Assembly: GCA_020073015.1 (NCBI GenBank)
Contig: JAIQFZ010000011.1
Coordinates: 1 to 64,000 of the forward strand
DNA from: Terriglobia bacterium
GTDB taxonomy: Bacteria > Acidobacteriota > Terriglobia > Terriglobales > Acidobacteriaceae
DNA: 64,000 nucleotides
Reading direction: 5' to 3'
Of the stretch, positions 45,269-53,631 are shown one piece after another. The first letter of the stretch is position 1. Each line of letters opens with the position of its first letter. The translations under genes and the position numbers were made by a program. Below the pieces are notes generated by a model. It was given only the letters and a program-made list of their open reading frames with translations. It had not been told where the DNA came from and did not search any database.

Positions 45269-46628
45269 AGTACCCAAAATCGTGCACGACCGCCTGCGGG
45301 CCGGCTTCCCGGGAGGCACTGTGCCGGAGGCCTCGCATCCCGATCCGGATGTGCTGACGGCATTCGCCGAGCAGGCGCTTTCAGCCGCGGAACGTGAGGG
45401 TGTTCTGCAGCATCTGGCGCGGTGTGGGGATTGCCGTGAATTGGTGGCTTTCAGCATTCCGCCCATGGAGAGTGGCGCTCAACCCGTATCGGCGGAGGAA
45501 AGCGAATCGACGGCTTCAGCGGCGAGCCACACGCGGCGAGAAGCTGGCGGACGGCGGTTCTGGTTCGCTTGGCCGGGGTTGCGCTGGGCCGCTCTGGCAG
45601 CGGGGATTGCGGTGGCAGGCGGCATCTTACTGATCCATCCGGGGAAACCGAACTCGGCCCCGGAAGCCAGACAACAGCCCGCAGGCACGGTGACGCAGCC
45701 TGCTGAAACGATCGTGGCTAAGCAGGCTACTCCAGCCCCCGCAATCGCCGCTGCAAACCATGCGGAAAAGAAGCCGACGCCGGCAGGGCGGCTATCCAGA
45801 CGGGACAAGGAGTTGCAGCTCGCGTACTCGGCCGCAGCTCCGGCAGCAAACGCAATTGCGCGCGGACAAATCGAGCCGAGCGCTGCAAGTAAGGACGCGG
45901 CGGTGGGTGCAGCGGTCGGTGCAGTGGGTGGTGCGGCGCCAACCAGTCCCGCGCCTGCACCGCAGGTGCCGTCGGTCTCTGAGGTGGTCGAAGTCACGGC
46001 TGCATCGGGACCCGTCACGACCGAGGAAGCGCGAAACGATCTCCCAGTCACCGCCAGACAAGTTGCCGATCTCCCATTGAACGGGAGAAACATGTCTGAA
46101 CTGACCATCAGCAAAGCGAAGGCGGCAAAGACGGAATCAAATGAACCGTCTGCTCTGCAACGATCGCAAAGCCTGGACAGGAAACAGGGGACAATGGAAA
46201 CAACGGCTCAGCCGCAACGCGCGGCAGCAGCGGGGATGACCACCACGGCGGCCAATTTGCGTCCCAACGCCGGCGATTTCCCGCAACCAGCAGAACACCC
46301 CGCCCAGTGGGCCATTCACGGAAACGATCTGCAGCGCTCGCTGGATTCAGGCGTGGCGTGGAAAACCGTTCTCCACTCTGACCGTCCGCTGCTCTGCTAC
46401 GCCGCAGGCGGCAACGAACTCTGGGCCGGAGGCAAGGGGGGTGACCTGTTCCATTCCGCGAACGGTGGCGTCGCCTGGAACCAGGTGCATCCTTCGGCGC
46501 AGGATCAGACTCTTTCTGCCGACGTTACTCACATCGATCTCTACAGCCCCTCTCAAATCGTACTCTTCACCAGCAACAATCAATCCTGGAGCACCGTAGA
46601 CGGCGGGAAAACCTGGGCGAAGAAGTGA
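45261..46628 (+). CDS. Membrane anti-sigma factor with zinc finger, TonB-receptor-like segment and YCF48/BNR tail
   Basis: The 455-residue protein begins with a zf-HC2 anti-sigma domain (HPDPDVLTAFAEQALS and VLQHLARCGDCRELV, ligands His51, Cys55, Cys58), which in this family holds the sigma factor. One transmembrane helix follows (FWFAWPGLRWAALAAGIAVA, residues about 100-126). The periplasmic part is Ala, Pro and Gln rich up to residue 240. There VSEVVEVTAASGPVTTEEA and ARQVADLPLNGRN (about 240-276) match the linker and plug start of acidobacterial TonB-dependent receptors. The C-terminal 100 residues form a YCF48/BNR-like segment (WKTVLHSDRPLLCYAAGGNE, DGGKTWAKK). The layout suggests a sensor for an envelope signal, perhaps receptor state. 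It is co-transcribed with the sigma factor. Confidence 0.85.
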   Translation: MPEVPKIVHDRLRAGFPGGTVPEASHPDPDVLTAFAEQALSAAEREGVLQHLARCGDCRELVAFSIPPMESGAQPVSAEESESTASAASHTRREAGGRRFWFAWPGLRWAALAAGIAVAGGILLIHPGKPNSAPEARQQPAGTVTQPAETIVAKQATPAPAIAAANHAEKKPTPAGRLSRRDKELQLAYSAAAPAANAIARGQIEPSAASKDAAVGAAVGAVGGAAPTSPAPAPQVPSVSEVVEVTAASGPVTTEEARNDLPVTARQVADLPLNGRNMSELTISKAKAAKTESNEPSALQRSQSLDRKQGTMETTAQPQRAAAAGMTTTAANLRPNAGDFPQPAEHPAQWAIHGNDLQRSLDSGVAWKTVLHSDRPLLCYAAGGNELWAGGKGGDLFHSANGGVAWNQVHPSAQDQTLSADVTHIDLYSPSQIVLFTSNNQSWSTVDGGKTWAKK

Positions 46629-46807
46629 GCCAGCGCCGGGTGCTGGATCCCTCGGTTTGAAGCGCCGTGCCGTATCTGCGGTTACTTTCGTGTTTGCCTC
46701 GGCGAGTACTAGCTTACTTTCACGACATTACGGAAGTGACATTTACAGCCGGTCCAATCGGACATAGGATGAGCACGTTTGGCAGTTCTGGGGGAGGGCT
46801 GCCAAAG

Positions 46808-46842
46808 GCGTCCTGAGCTTAAGGCTCGGGGCGCTTTTTTTT
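46808..46842 (+). terminator. Intrinsic terminator downstream of the anti-sigma gene
   Basis: GCGTCCTGAGCTT pairs with AAGGCTCGGGGCGC, with a few wobble pairs, followed by eight T residues. It lies about 180 bp beyond the anti-sigma stop. Confidence 0.6.
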
Positions 46843-46963
46843 GCGACGGACCTTCGCACGGATTCTCCCGGCATCCGCGCTGGCGGCGAATCCGACGTGA
46901 GCCGATCGGGAACGCTGCGGCCCTTTTCCGCAAACCCGGTGGAACGAAACGCTCTGAAATGGA

Positions 46964-47141
46964 GCCCCGGAGGGGCGTCTGCCAATAGCCCGGCGCTTCA
47001 GCGCCGGGAACGTGGGAGCAATCGGCAAGTCCCGGAGGAGTCTGTGTCGTACCTTTTCTTTCGCCCCTCTGGGGCTCGGTCGTCTCCCACTTGGAACCCA
47101 CACCTTACGGTGTGGGCTGCATTCTTGCGCCGCTTCGCGGC
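46964..47141. repeat. Multi-hairpin repeat block, copy 2
   Basis: Hairpins in order: GCCCCGGAGGGGC (46964-46976), CCCGGCGC/GCGCCGGG with loop TTCA (46989-47008), GCCCCTCTGGGGC (47063-47075), CCCACACC/GGTGTGGG (47098-47116) and GCCGCTTCGCGGC (47129-47141). The last three match copy 1 at 1033-1111 in order, including the spacer GCTGCATTCTT. Confidence 0.75.
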
Positions 47142-47231
47142 TATGTACAGCGGCGCTGCTCCACTTTCTTGCAGCTCGAGAAGCTATGACACAGACTCCG
47201 GAGGAACGACTGAACGTCTCACGCACACTCT

Positions 47232-48029
47232 TCAGCGCGTCAACCATTGCGCAAAAGCAAGCCACGCTGCGGTGTGCCCCAGAGCCACGCACAGCGGTTG
47301 CGACGCGATGAACAAGAGACCACCGCACGCGAAGGCCGGATGCAGGCGCCGGTGGACAACACCATCGTAGGCAATGCAGAGCAGGAGAACCACGTCGGCC
47401 AATCCGAAAAACGCCAGGGCGCCATTGGCACGAATGAAGGCGAAGGGCAGGCGCGCCATGGCTGCGGGAAGAATAGAGATGGTTGCCAGAAGCATCAGCC
47501 TCTTGTGAGTATCGCTTTTCCGCCGATAGTAGAGTCCTGCCGCCACCAGGATCGCAAACACCAGAATGTTGATCATCGGCACAGAAAGGAAGGAAAGGGG
47601 AGACGGTGCCCCCGGGCGAAATCCGGGCTTGGATACTTCGATCGCAGTGATCGGAACAATCAGAGTCATGAGGGCAGCGATGACGCCCCCTGCAACACCC
47701 AGACGGCGATGAAGATCAGTCCGCTTCACAGCGACCAGAGCAGGTTGAATAAAGAAGAGCACGATCCAAAGCGTGAACAGGACACCGTGGAGGGCGAGCA
47801 GCAAACGGAGCGGGGGATGCCCGAACAGATTCCTCAGGTAGAAGGTGCGTGCGAAGCCGGCGAAGACGACGGCGGCCGCGGTGAGCGCCATGCCGAGATA
47901 GAAGACGCGATCGCGGCGGCGGACGGTTAGATAAGCAGGTGTAGCCAAGAGTTTCCCCCAACCAGCAATGAGTGGGCCGGATTCTAACACGAGGGCGCCG
48001 CAGCGAGGTAGAGCGCCCTCGGTGGTCAC
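47232..48029 (-). CDS. Polytopic membrane protein of unknown function
   Basis: The 265-residue protein has about seven hydrophobic helices and a short N-terminal region. The family-like motif TLWIVLFFIQPALVAVKR, then DLHRRLGVAGGVIAALM (HRRLG) occurs in many uncharacterised proteobacterial and acidobacterial membrane proteins. The GTG at 48029 overlaps the stop of the GH31 gene (GTGA), so translation is coupled, but an internal start cannot be excluded. No transport or enzymatic motif is recognised. Confidence 0.65.
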   Translation of the reverse strand: MTTEGALPRCGALVLESGPLIAGWGKLLATPAYLTVRRRDRVFYLGMALTAAAVVFAGFARTFYLRNLFGHPPLRLLLALHGVLFTLWIVLFFIQPALVAVKRTDLHRRLGVAGGVIAALMTLIVPITAIEVSKPGFRPGAPSPLSFLSVPMINILVFAILVAAGLYYRRKSDTHKRLMLLATISILPAAMARLPFAFIRANGALAFFGLADVVLLLCIAYDGVVHRRLHPAFACGGLLFIASQPLCVALGHTAAWLAFAQWLTR

Positions 48030-50473
48030 TGTGCAGAATCGATTTCGATCTGAACAGAATCGGCTGAGCGCGGAATTCTCAAGGAGACTCTCTTCAGCGC
48101 TGGGTCATACTCGAAACCTGGAAAAGGCTGATCGCCGACCGTGACGCGCACTGGCTTGGTTGTCGCGCCGTAGATCGACAGAGCAAACTCCTCCCACCAG
48201 GGTGCATAGGTGCCCTGCGGCTTCTCGATGTTCACTCGCAGCCGAGCGCGGTCCTCCGAGCAAGTGAACGATTGCCGCAGGAAGGCGCCTTTCTGATAGG
48301 CGAAGGTGTTTCCGTCGTCGAGGTAGATTGACCCCCGGCAGTCTGTGCCGGGATAAACGCGCAGTTCGAGCGGCCCGTTGGGTGTCTCTCCCGTGTTTTG
48401 AACCAGCGGTTGCAGGGGCACGATCGCGCCGCCGCGAACAAAGAGTGGCAGTTCCTCGAGCTTGGCTTTGATTGGGAGATTCTTGTTACCCGCGATCCGC
48501 TCGCCCGTCCAGTAGTTGTACCAGTCGCCCGGCGGGAGCGGGACGTCGTAGGTATCCAGCATTTCGCTTACGCGCGGTGCGACCATGAAGTCGCGCCCGA
48601 ACAAGTACTGGGGCTGGAAGCCGGAAGCGGCCTCGGTATAGAAAGTCTCTGCTTCTGGATATTCCAGAAATACCGGGCGCACGATTGGCATACCGGTGCG
48701 AGAAGCTTCCTCGACCACGGTGTAGAGGTAAGGGAGGAGCCGGTAGCGCAACTCGACGTAACGGCGGCGGATGTTTTCTTGCTCTGGGCCGTGGACCCAC
48801 GGTTCCTGGTCGCCGGTTCCTTTGCCAGTGTGATCGCGAAAAATGGGGGTGAAGGCTGCCGCTTCAAACCAGCGGGTGAGCAGATCGGCCGGCGGGGTGC
48901 CGATGAAGCCGCCGACATCAGCCCCGACCAGGGGATAACCTGAGAGGCCCAGGTTCAGAAAGTTGGTGGTCGTCATGCGGAGATGGTTCCAGGAACTGGT
49001 GTTATCCCCAGTCCAGGAAGCGGCGTAACGCTGGGTGCCTGCGTAGGCGGCACGAGTAAGGACAAATGGGCGTGCGTCGGGACGGAGGCGGAGAAGACCC
49101 TCGTAGGTCGCACGAACGTTTTCCATTCCAAGGACGTTGTGAATTGCGCGATGGGTCGCGGTCGTGCCGTTGTCGAGACGATGTACGACGTCGAGCGGCA
49201 TCGTCTTGTCCGCGCGCAGGAAGACAGAAGGCTCGTTCATGTCGTTCCAGAAACCAGCGATGCCCATCCCGACATAGTCCTTGTACAGCGAACCGTACCA
49301 GCGCCGGGAGGCCTCTTGCGTAAAGTCGGGGAATACGCTCGGGCCCGGCCAAACTGTCCCCACGTAAACCGATCCGTCGGCGTTCTTGATGAAATGATCT
49401 CCGGCCAGTCCTTCGTCGTACGGCTTGTAACCCAATTCCTTCTTGATATGCAGATCGGAGATGACCACGATGTGGAAGCCATCTCGCTTGAGGTCGCTGA
49501 CCATGCCTTCAAAATTGGGAAAGCCTTTGCGATCGATCGTGAAGGGACGGTTTCCATCCTGATAGTCGATATCCAGGTAGATGGCGTCGGCCGGAATCCT
49601 GTGGTCGCGCAAGGTGCGGTCAATCTCGCGCACACGCTCTTCGGGGTAGTAGCTGTAACGGGATTGCTGATAGCCGAGAGTCCAGAGCGGTGGCAACGGC
49701 ATGTGGCCGACCATCTGGGTGTAGGCGCTGAGCACTTGTTTGGGTTTCGGCCCGAAGAAGAAGTAGTAGTTCAATTCCCCGCCTTCGGAGCCGAAGGAAT
49801 AAACGTCGCGCTCGGCCTTGCCGAAGTCAAACGAAGTACGCCAGGTGTTGTCGAGGAAAATGCCATAGGAAACGCCATGCCGAAGCGCGAGCATGAAGGG
49901 GATGGATTTGTAGAGAGGATCGGTGGATTCCTGCCAGGCGTAGGCATCGGTGTTCCAGTTGGTAAAAGCCTGTTCCCGCCGATCGAGCGGACCGGGTTTA
50001 TCGCCGAGGCCGTAGTAGTGCTCGTCGATCGGCATCGTCATCCAAACCCGAAAAGCGTCGCCGGCGAAGGTCATGTTGCGTGCCTCGCGCGTCAGAACCG
50101 TTCCCGCGGGATCCAGAAAGACCAGGCGCAGTGGATTCTTCTCAATCCGCACCGTGCCATTTCCGAGGTCAAGTTCGAACGCGGCGGGCGAGGTCCGAAC
50201 CTTGACGGGAGGAGGGGATGGGAACGCGTCCGGCAGCACGGCCCACGACTGATCTTCCGCCAAGGTGCCCTTGGGCGAGACGCGCACGCGGGCCACCGAG
50301 TCGCTGATGGCGGTGATGCGAATCAAGGAAGATCCTGCGCGGACCTCGATCCCGTGTGAAATCTCGCCCCCTGCGCTTGCGGGCGGAAGGTTGTGCCAGT
50401 CATTGTCCGTTCCCAGAGCGAGAGCCGAGTGAAGTTCGAAAGCCAAGAAACAAAAAATGACTGCGCGACGCAT
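48026..50473 (-). CDS. Secreted GH31 alpha-glucosidase
   Basis: The ATG at 50473 follows GGAAGGA and gives a signal peptide (RRAVIFCFLAFELHSALALG). The 815-residue enzyme has the GH31 catalytic pattern: nucleophile Asp in GFWNDMNEP (Asp about 411), acid/base in SWTGDN (Asp about 490), preceded by PADAIYLDIDYQDG and followed by VGADVGGFIG. The N-terminal beta-sandwich and C-terminal domains are present (GYKPYDEGLAGDHFIKNA lies mid-barrel). The presence of FWNDMNEP, rather than the variant seen at 1168-3993, points to a classical alpha-glucosidase. It is upstream of the membrane protein gene, overlapping by 4 bp. Confidence 0.93.
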   Translation of the reverse strand: MRRAVIFCFLAFELHSALALGTDNDWHNLPPASAGGEISHGIEVRAGSSLIRITAISDSVARVRVSPKGTLAEDQSWAVLPDAFPSPPPVKVRTSPAAFELDLGNGTVRIEKNPLRLVFLDPAGTVLTREARNMTFAGDAFRVWMTMPIDEHYYGLGDKPGPLDRREQAFTNWNTDAYAWQESTDPLYKSIPFMLALRHGVSYGIFLDNTWRTSFDFGKAERDVYSFGSEGGELNYYFFFGPKPKQVLSAYTQMVGHMPLPPLWTLGYQQSRYSYYPEERVREIDRTLRDHRIPADAIYLDIDYQDGNRPFTIDRKGFPNFEGMVSDLKRDGFHIVVISDLHIKKELGYKPYDEGLAGDHFIKNADGSVYVGTVWPGPSVFPDFTQEASRRWYGSLYKDYVGMGIAGFWNDMNEPSVFLRADKTMPLDVVHRLDNGTTATHRAIHNVLGMENVRATYEGLLRLRPDARPFVLTRAAYAGTQRYAASWTGDNTSSWNHLRMTTTNFLNLGLSGYPLVGADVGGFIGTPPADLLTRWFEAAAFTPIFRDHTGKGTGDQEPWVHGPEQENIRRRYVELRYRLLPYLYTVVEEASRTGMPIVRPVFLEYPEAETFYTEAASGFQPQYLFGRDFMVAPRVSEMLDTYDVPLPPGDWYNYWTGERIAGNKNLPIKAKLEELPLFVRGGAIVPLQPLVQNTGETPNGPLELRVYPGTDCRGSIYLDDGNTFAYQKGAFLRQSFTCSEDRARLRVNIEKPQGTYAPWWEEFALSIYGATTKPVRVTVGDQPFPGFEYDPALKRVSLRIPRSADSVQIEIDSAQ

Positions 50474-50747
50474 AGAATCCTTCCCGAAAGCCCGACGTTC
50501 TCGCCCCAGCCCGAACCTCATGCATCGAGGCGGAGGAACAACGATCCACAAAACACGGAAGCCGATGGGAACGTCGATTCCCCTGGTGCGAGCAAACGAA
50601 GATTCTAATCGCAAATTGAGCGAGCGGAGGCAGAACTAGCAAGAGTGTGGCGAAAGGCCGAGAAAGCTGGTCCATCGTTGTCCGCGCGAGGGCTCCGAAA
50701 TGGCAGCCCAAGGGCGCTCGCGACTTCCCGGCTAAGAGGTTTTGCTA

Positions 50748-51080
50748 CTACGGATTGAAATGCAGCTCGATGACTTCCTTGGTTTCCACGGCAGCGGGCG
50801 CAAACTTCCATTGGTGGAGGGCATCTTCGGAGGCCTGAATAAGCACGGGGCTACCCCCCATAGGTTGGACCGATCGCACCGTTCCATCCGGCGCCACCGT
50901 GGCCAGTATCTTCACCGTGCCCGACATTTTCATTTTTCTCGCAAGCTCGGGATAATTCGGCACGAGTTTGCGGACGACTCGGCGAGCGTTGTCCGGTGAT
51001 GCCGGGGCCTGTCCTTTGGCTGCCGATGCCAACAACAGCGGAGGACCAAAGAATAGAACCATGAGATTGCGCAGCCTCAT
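50748..51080 (-). CDS. Small exported TonB C-terminal-domain protein (mini-TonB)
   Basis: The 110-residue protein is a close relative of 9821-10153, with the same length and structure: a signal segment (NLMVLFFGPPLLLASAAKG), a short linker and a single TonB-C domain (VVRKLVPNYPELARKMKMSG, ATVAPDGTVRSVQPMGGSP, WKFAPA). No Pro-rich spacer is present. The product may work as a periplasmic adaptor rather than an energy transducer. Duplicate copies at two loci, and a third broken one, suggest an expanded family. The promoter probably lies in the 51081-51145 gap. Confidence 0.82.
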   Translation of the reverse strand: MRLRNLMVLFFGPPLLLASAAKGQAPASPDNARRVVRKLVPNYPELARKMKMSGTVKILATVAPDGTVRSVQPMGGSPVLIQASEDALHQWKFAPAAVETKEVIELHFNP

Positions 51081-51145
51081 AATCTTTATCCCTAGCCGAC
51101 TGAGATTCTCATAATGGACTACCTTCCCATCTTAGGAGGCAAAGA

Positions 51146-51310
51146 ATGCTCGAGCTAGTTCCAAAAGTAATGGGCATCGCATTCGCAGAATTCCTGAGAC
51201 GGGGGGTTAGCATCGGTTGTCGGCAAGTTCTTGCTAGGATTCGATGGCTCTTTGGCATTGACGCTCGCACGATAGGTGGCGAAGGAACTCAGCGTTTGCC
51301 AGACGGGTAG
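51146..51310 (+). CDS. Putative small protein, 54 aa, with strong ribosome site
   Basis: AGGAGG (51134-51139) lies 6 nt before the ATG at 51146, and the frame runs 54 codons to the TAG at 51310. The peptide begins MLELVPKVMGIAFAEFLRR and has a basic middle part (GCRQVLARIRWLFGIDA) that could form an amphipathic helix. No family is recognised. It is divergent from the mini-TonB gene and upstream of the hybrid kinase. The ribosome site is the main support. Confidence 0.42.
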   Translation: MLELVPKVMGIAFAEFLRRGVSIGCRQVLARIRWLFGIDARTIGGEGTQRLPDG

Positions 51311-51335
51311 ACCGCGTCGATAATGTCGGACCGCC

Positions 51336-51351
51336 GGTTACCAAGGTAACC
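51336..51351. promoter_or_regulatory. TTACCWWGGTAA palindrome upstream of the histidine kinase
   Basis: GGTTACCAAGGTAACC is a near-perfect palindrome about 106 bp before the kinase ATG. Its core matches the two sites at 54569-54599 upstream of the desaturase, when read on the other strand (TTACCTTGGTAA). Confidence 0.5.
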
Positions 51352-51456
51352 CGCGGGATAGTCGTATCCGGGCGGATAATGAAGGTCTCGCCGATCATTG
51401 TGGCACGGTCATCTCAGTGAGTCGGGCGAAATCATTGGAGCATCGGCCACAGGGCA

Positions 51457-53550
51457 ATGTCCACAGCAGTGGGAGTCTCACGCGGCGACCAGCAGAAGAC
51501 GTCGGAAGCTTTGTCCCTTCTGGACAAGGCAGTGCTGGAAATGATCATGGCGCAACAGCCGCTCGCGCGCGTGCTGGAGTCGTTGTGCCTGAAGATTGAG
51601 GAGAGATCTCCCGGTCTTCTCTGCTCCATCCTGCTGCTCGATTCGCAGAACGGCACTTTGCACCACGGAGCTGGGCCGAGCCTGCCAACGGCATATCTCG
51701 ACGCCATCAACGGAGCTCCGATCGGCCCCCAAGTTGGATCGTGCGGGACAGCCGCGTACCGCCGACAACCGGTAGTGGTCGTGGACATCGCGAATGATCC
51801 GTTGTGGGCAGACTACCGGGACCTCGCATTGACTCATGGGTTACGCGCCTGCTGGTCCACGCCGATTTCATCGCACAACGGCACCGTGCTGGGGACCTTT
51901 GCCTGCTACTATCGTGAGCCGCGCACGCCCGACAGCCACAATCTCACTCTGATCGACCGTGCTACGCACCTGGCTGGTATCGCCGTTGAATATCACCGGT
52001 CGAAAACCGAACTGCAGGCCGTCGAAAGGCGGTACCGGACACTGGTCGAGAGTCTGCCGGCCATCACATACGTTGCCGAAGTCGGCGTCGAAGGACGCTG
52101 GCATTTCGTGAGCCCACAAATCGAGCCCATGCTCGGGTTTTCCCCCCAGGAGTGGATGGCGGACCCGCCGATTTGGATCAGCCGGATTCATGTGGAAGAT
52201 CGCGAGATTGCCTTGGCGGCGGAACAGCGGGCACAAGAAACGGGCGGGTTGTACAAAGCAGAGTACCGGATGTACGCGCGGGACGGCAGGGTCCTGTGGT
52301 TTCGCGATGAGGCCACGCCCCTGGAACTCACGGCTGGCTCTAGACCCCAGATGCAAGGGGTGATGTATGACATTACCGAATACAAGCGTCTGGAAGATCA
52401 GCTTCGGCAAGCGCAGAAAATGGAGGCGATCGGTCAACTGGCGGGAGGGATTGCGCACGATTTCAATAATCTCCTCATGATTATTGAGGCACATATTGAT
52501 CGGATTCGAGAACGGCTTGCTCCAACCGATTCGCTCTACGCTGATGCGGGCGAAGTCCACGATGCAGCCGTTCGGGCCGCCGCTCTGACCAGACAACTGT
52601 TGGCGTTCAGCCGGAAGCAACTGCTCCAACCCCGAGCGCTCGATCTCACTCCGGTCCTGAACGAGTTGGGAAAGATGTTGACTCGCGTTCTGGCGGAAAA
52701 CATCGAACTAAGAATCGACTTACAGCCGGGGTTGGCCACCGTCAAGGTGGACCAGAGCCAACTCGAACAGGCAATTCTCAATCTTGCGGTCAATGCGCGC
52801 GATGCCATGCCGCAGGGTGGTACGCTCACGATCCAAGGTCAGAACGTTCATTTCGATGAGGCGCAGGTTGGGCGACACTCTTCTCTTCCGCCGGGAGACT
52901 ACGTGGTGCTTTCGATCACCGATACCGGAACTGGAATGGACGGCGACACAGAAGCCCGCCTGTTCGAACCCTTCTTCACCACCAAGCCTCCTGGGAAAGG
53001 AACTGGGCTGGGGTTGCCGACCGTGTACGGCGTCGTGCAGCAGAGTGAGGGAGGGATTTCGGTCGAAACGGAGCCGGGCCGGGGCACAACTTTCAAGATC
53101 TTTCTTCCGCGATGCGCAGACGATGCTTCGTTGACTCACACCCCACCGTCCGCTTCCACGGAAATGAAGGGGGACGAGACCATTCTGCTGGTCGAGGATC
53201 AAGAGGCCATCCGCGAAGTCACCGTCGAGTATCTGGGGCGTCTTGGCTACGAGGTGTTGGCTGCGCCCGATGGAGAGGCGGCACTCAAAATTGTGGAAAC
53301 TCAGACGAAGACCATCGGACTGCTGGTCACCGACGTCGTCATGCCCAACATGGGCGGACCAGAGCTGGCTGCGCGCATCAACCAGATCTCCCCCCACACA
53401 AAGGTATTGTTTATGTCCGGGTATCCCGACCGAGCACTCCGCCAGAATGAAGGATTGGGTGAGGACGCCGAAATTCTGCAGAAGCCATTCTCACTTAAGA
53501 AACTGGCCAGTAAAGCGCGATCTCTGCTGGATAGCAGCACCCCCCAATAA
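51457..53550 (+). CDS. Hybrid sensor histidine kinase (GAF-PAS-HisKA-HATPase-REC)
   Basis: The 697-residue protein has a GAF domain (about 20-180, with GTAAYRRQPVVVVDIANDP), a PAS domain (about 190-310, YRTLVESLPAITYVAEVGVE), a HisKA phosphoacceptor His in QLAGGIAHDFNNLL (His 334), an HATPase domain with NLAVNARDAMP and DTGTGM, and a C-terminal receiver with DD at ILLVEDQ and phosphoacceptor Asp in LVTDVVMP (Asp 626). No transmembrane segment is seen, so it senses in the cytoplasm. A separate output regulator is not adjacent. The ATG at 51457 has a weak ribosome site. The ligand of the GAF or PAS domain is unknown. Confidence 0.92.
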   Translation: MSTAVGVSRGDQQKTSEALSLLDKAVLEMIMAQQPLARVLESLCLKIEERSPGLLCSILLLDSQNGTLHHGAGPSLPTAYLDAINGAPIGPQVGSCGTAAYRRQPVVVVDIANDPLWADYRDLALTHGLRACWSTPISSHNGTVLGTFACYYREPRTPDSHNLTLIDRATHLAGIAVEYHRSKTELQAVERRYRTLVESLPAITYVAEVGVEGRWHFVSPQIEPMLGFSPQEWMADPPIWISRIHVEDREIALAAEQRAQETGGLYKAEYRMYARDGRVLWFRDEATPLELTAGSRPQMQGVMYDITEYKRLEDQLRQAQKMEAIGQLAGGIAHDFNNLLMIIEAHIDRIRERLAPTDSLYADAGEVHDAAVRAAALTRQLLAFSRKQLLQPRALDLTPVLNELGKMLTRVLAENIELRIDLQPGLATVKVDQSQLEQAILNLAVNARDAMPQGGTLTIQGQNVHFDEAQVGRHSSLPPGDYVVLSITDTGTGMDGDTEARLFEPFFTTKPPGKGTGLGLPTVYGVVQQSEGGISVETEPGRGTTFKIFLPRCADDASLTHTPPSASTEMKGDETILLVEDQEAIREVTVEYLGRLGYEVLAAPDGEAALKIVETQTKTIGLLVTDVVMPNMGGPELAARINQISPHTKVLFMSGYPDRALRQNEGLGEDAEILQKPFSLKKLASKARSLLDSSTPQ

Positions 53551-53631
53551 ACGGCCGGCTTCGGGGGAAACTGCCGGCATCGTCGGGGTAATTCGCCGAC
53601 TCACCTTGGCAGGCTTCCCGGGCGTTGCTCT

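Larger units (their letters stand above)
46629..47231. other. 603-bp gene-free stretch with a terminator and repeat elements
   Basis: No convincing reading frame is visible. The stretch carries a terminator at 46808-46842, a 14-bp word shared with 33729-33742 (46725-46738) and a multi-hairpin block (46964-47141). Confidence 0.7.

Noticed and set aside
48983-50359. 458-codon open frame antisense to the second GH31 gene
   Set aside because: No recognisable domain, and the opposite strand encodes full GH31 motifs.
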